Source of the DNA: Macrocybe gigantea
Lineage: Eukaryota; Basidiomycota; Agaricomycetes; Agaricales; Callistosporiaceae
Reading direction: 5' to 3'
Length of the DNA: 19,556 nucleotides
Assembly: GCA_011319805.1 (NCBI GenBank)
Contig: SJRY01000044.1
Location: 1-19,556 of the forward strand
In this document: positions 19,058 to 19,556 of the stretch, one piece after another
Position numbering within the stretch: the first letter of the stretch is position 1
Layout of the letters: every line of letters begins with the position of its first letter
Notes under the pieces: model-generated
Databases searched by the model: none
Told to the model about the DNA's origin: nothing
What the model saw: the letters and a program-made list of their open reading frames with translations, nothing else
Made by a program: the position numbers and the translations under genes

Positions 19058-19556
19058 GGCAGCGTGGGCGCGCTCTGAACCGCTAGGAGAGAGCCCGTCC
19101 TGGATATCAGAGACGAAGACGACGAAGGATGGAGGACTGGATCATAGAATGTGGAGTTGTATTTAAGGGTTTGATTATTGCGAACAGGCCGGTTCCTTGG
19201 AAGAGCACCATATTTGGTAACGGTAACAAGCCAAATATCATTCAGGCCACTGCACAGCTTCTGGCCACTGTCTACCAAACTCCACTTGATGAACGCCATT
19301 GTTGGTTGCAATCACATATTCTCCTTGTGGCCTAGGACAATTTCTTCTGTTGTGCGTCCGTGCACCCTACGTCTCATAGCCAAGACTTCGGCGATAGAAG
19401 TTCCTGCCTTAGACAGCTGCTCAGGACAGTTGAAATATCACTTGTTTTCACGCCTCCCGCGGCTTCTTTCCGACGGGTTTAACTGGCGGCGCATCGTTGC
19501 CACATCGTGCACCATCATTGTTTCTGGAACTATGCTTGCGGTATCTCCGGCGTTGA
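19058..19556 (-). promoter_or_regulatory. Upstream region of KHA1
   Basis: CTTAAATAC (19159-19167 read on the minus strand), about 105 bases before the ATG at 19057, is a plausible TATA element. The rest, to 19556, shows no recognisable gene on either strand; short open frames there have no supporting motif. Confidence 0.4.

Noticed and set aside
1..19556. CRISPR array, tRNA, rRNA or complete transposon
   Set aside because: I saw no regularly spaced repeats, no tRNA-like cloverleaf and no transposase or reverse-transcriptase motifs on either strand.

Overview
The window looks like nuclear DNA of an agaricomycete (mushroom-forming basidiomycete). Genes are split by many 46-70 bp GT-AG introns. 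The families fit: a Sho1-type osmosensor, coiled-coil F-box/LRR proteins, a caspase-like metacaspase, the Pol III subunit RPC11/POLR3K and a Kha1-type K+/H+ antiporter. I assigned genes by reading translations, motifs and splice phases; no database search was possible.

Layout: 1-1510 (+) is the 3' part of a SHO1 homologue with a C-terminal SH3 domain. 1957-3568 (-) is F-box/LRR copy 1. 4709-6282 (+) is a ten-exon, 361-residue helical protein resembling the ClyA/XaxA/HBL group of alpha-pore-forming proteins. 6493-7781 (-) is an SPRY-domain protein of the Ssh4/Ear1 (Rsp5 adaptor) kind. 7929-8290 (-) is a decayed F-box fragment. 8429-9918 (-) is metacaspase copy A with both catalytic motifs. 10606-10748 (+) is a broken copy of RPC11 exon 1. 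11523-13143 (-) is F-box/LRR copy 2. 13620-14190 (-) is dead metacaspase copy B. 14655-15268 (+) is intact RPC11. 15681-about 19057 (-) is the K+/H+ antiporter.

The centre holds a diverged tandem duplication. Two blocks (about 7929-10748 and 11523-14795) share the order F-box (-), metacaspase (-), RPC11 (+). The blocks have decayed reciprocally: unit 1 keeps the apparently working metacaspase but only a fragment of RPC11 and F-box, while unit 2 keeps RPC11 but a dead metacaspase and a frameshifted F-box. F-box copy 1 at 1957-3568 is a further, separate copy whose F-box part is about 97% identical to copy 2 while its LRR part is much more diverged.

Small indels interrupt several genes expected to be conserved (SHO1, the SPRY gene, KHA1). 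Some of the frameshifts may therefore be assembly errors and need read-level checking before a gene is called dead. Metacaspase B and the RPC11 exon-1 copy are dead on independent grounds (lost catalytic residue, missing exons).
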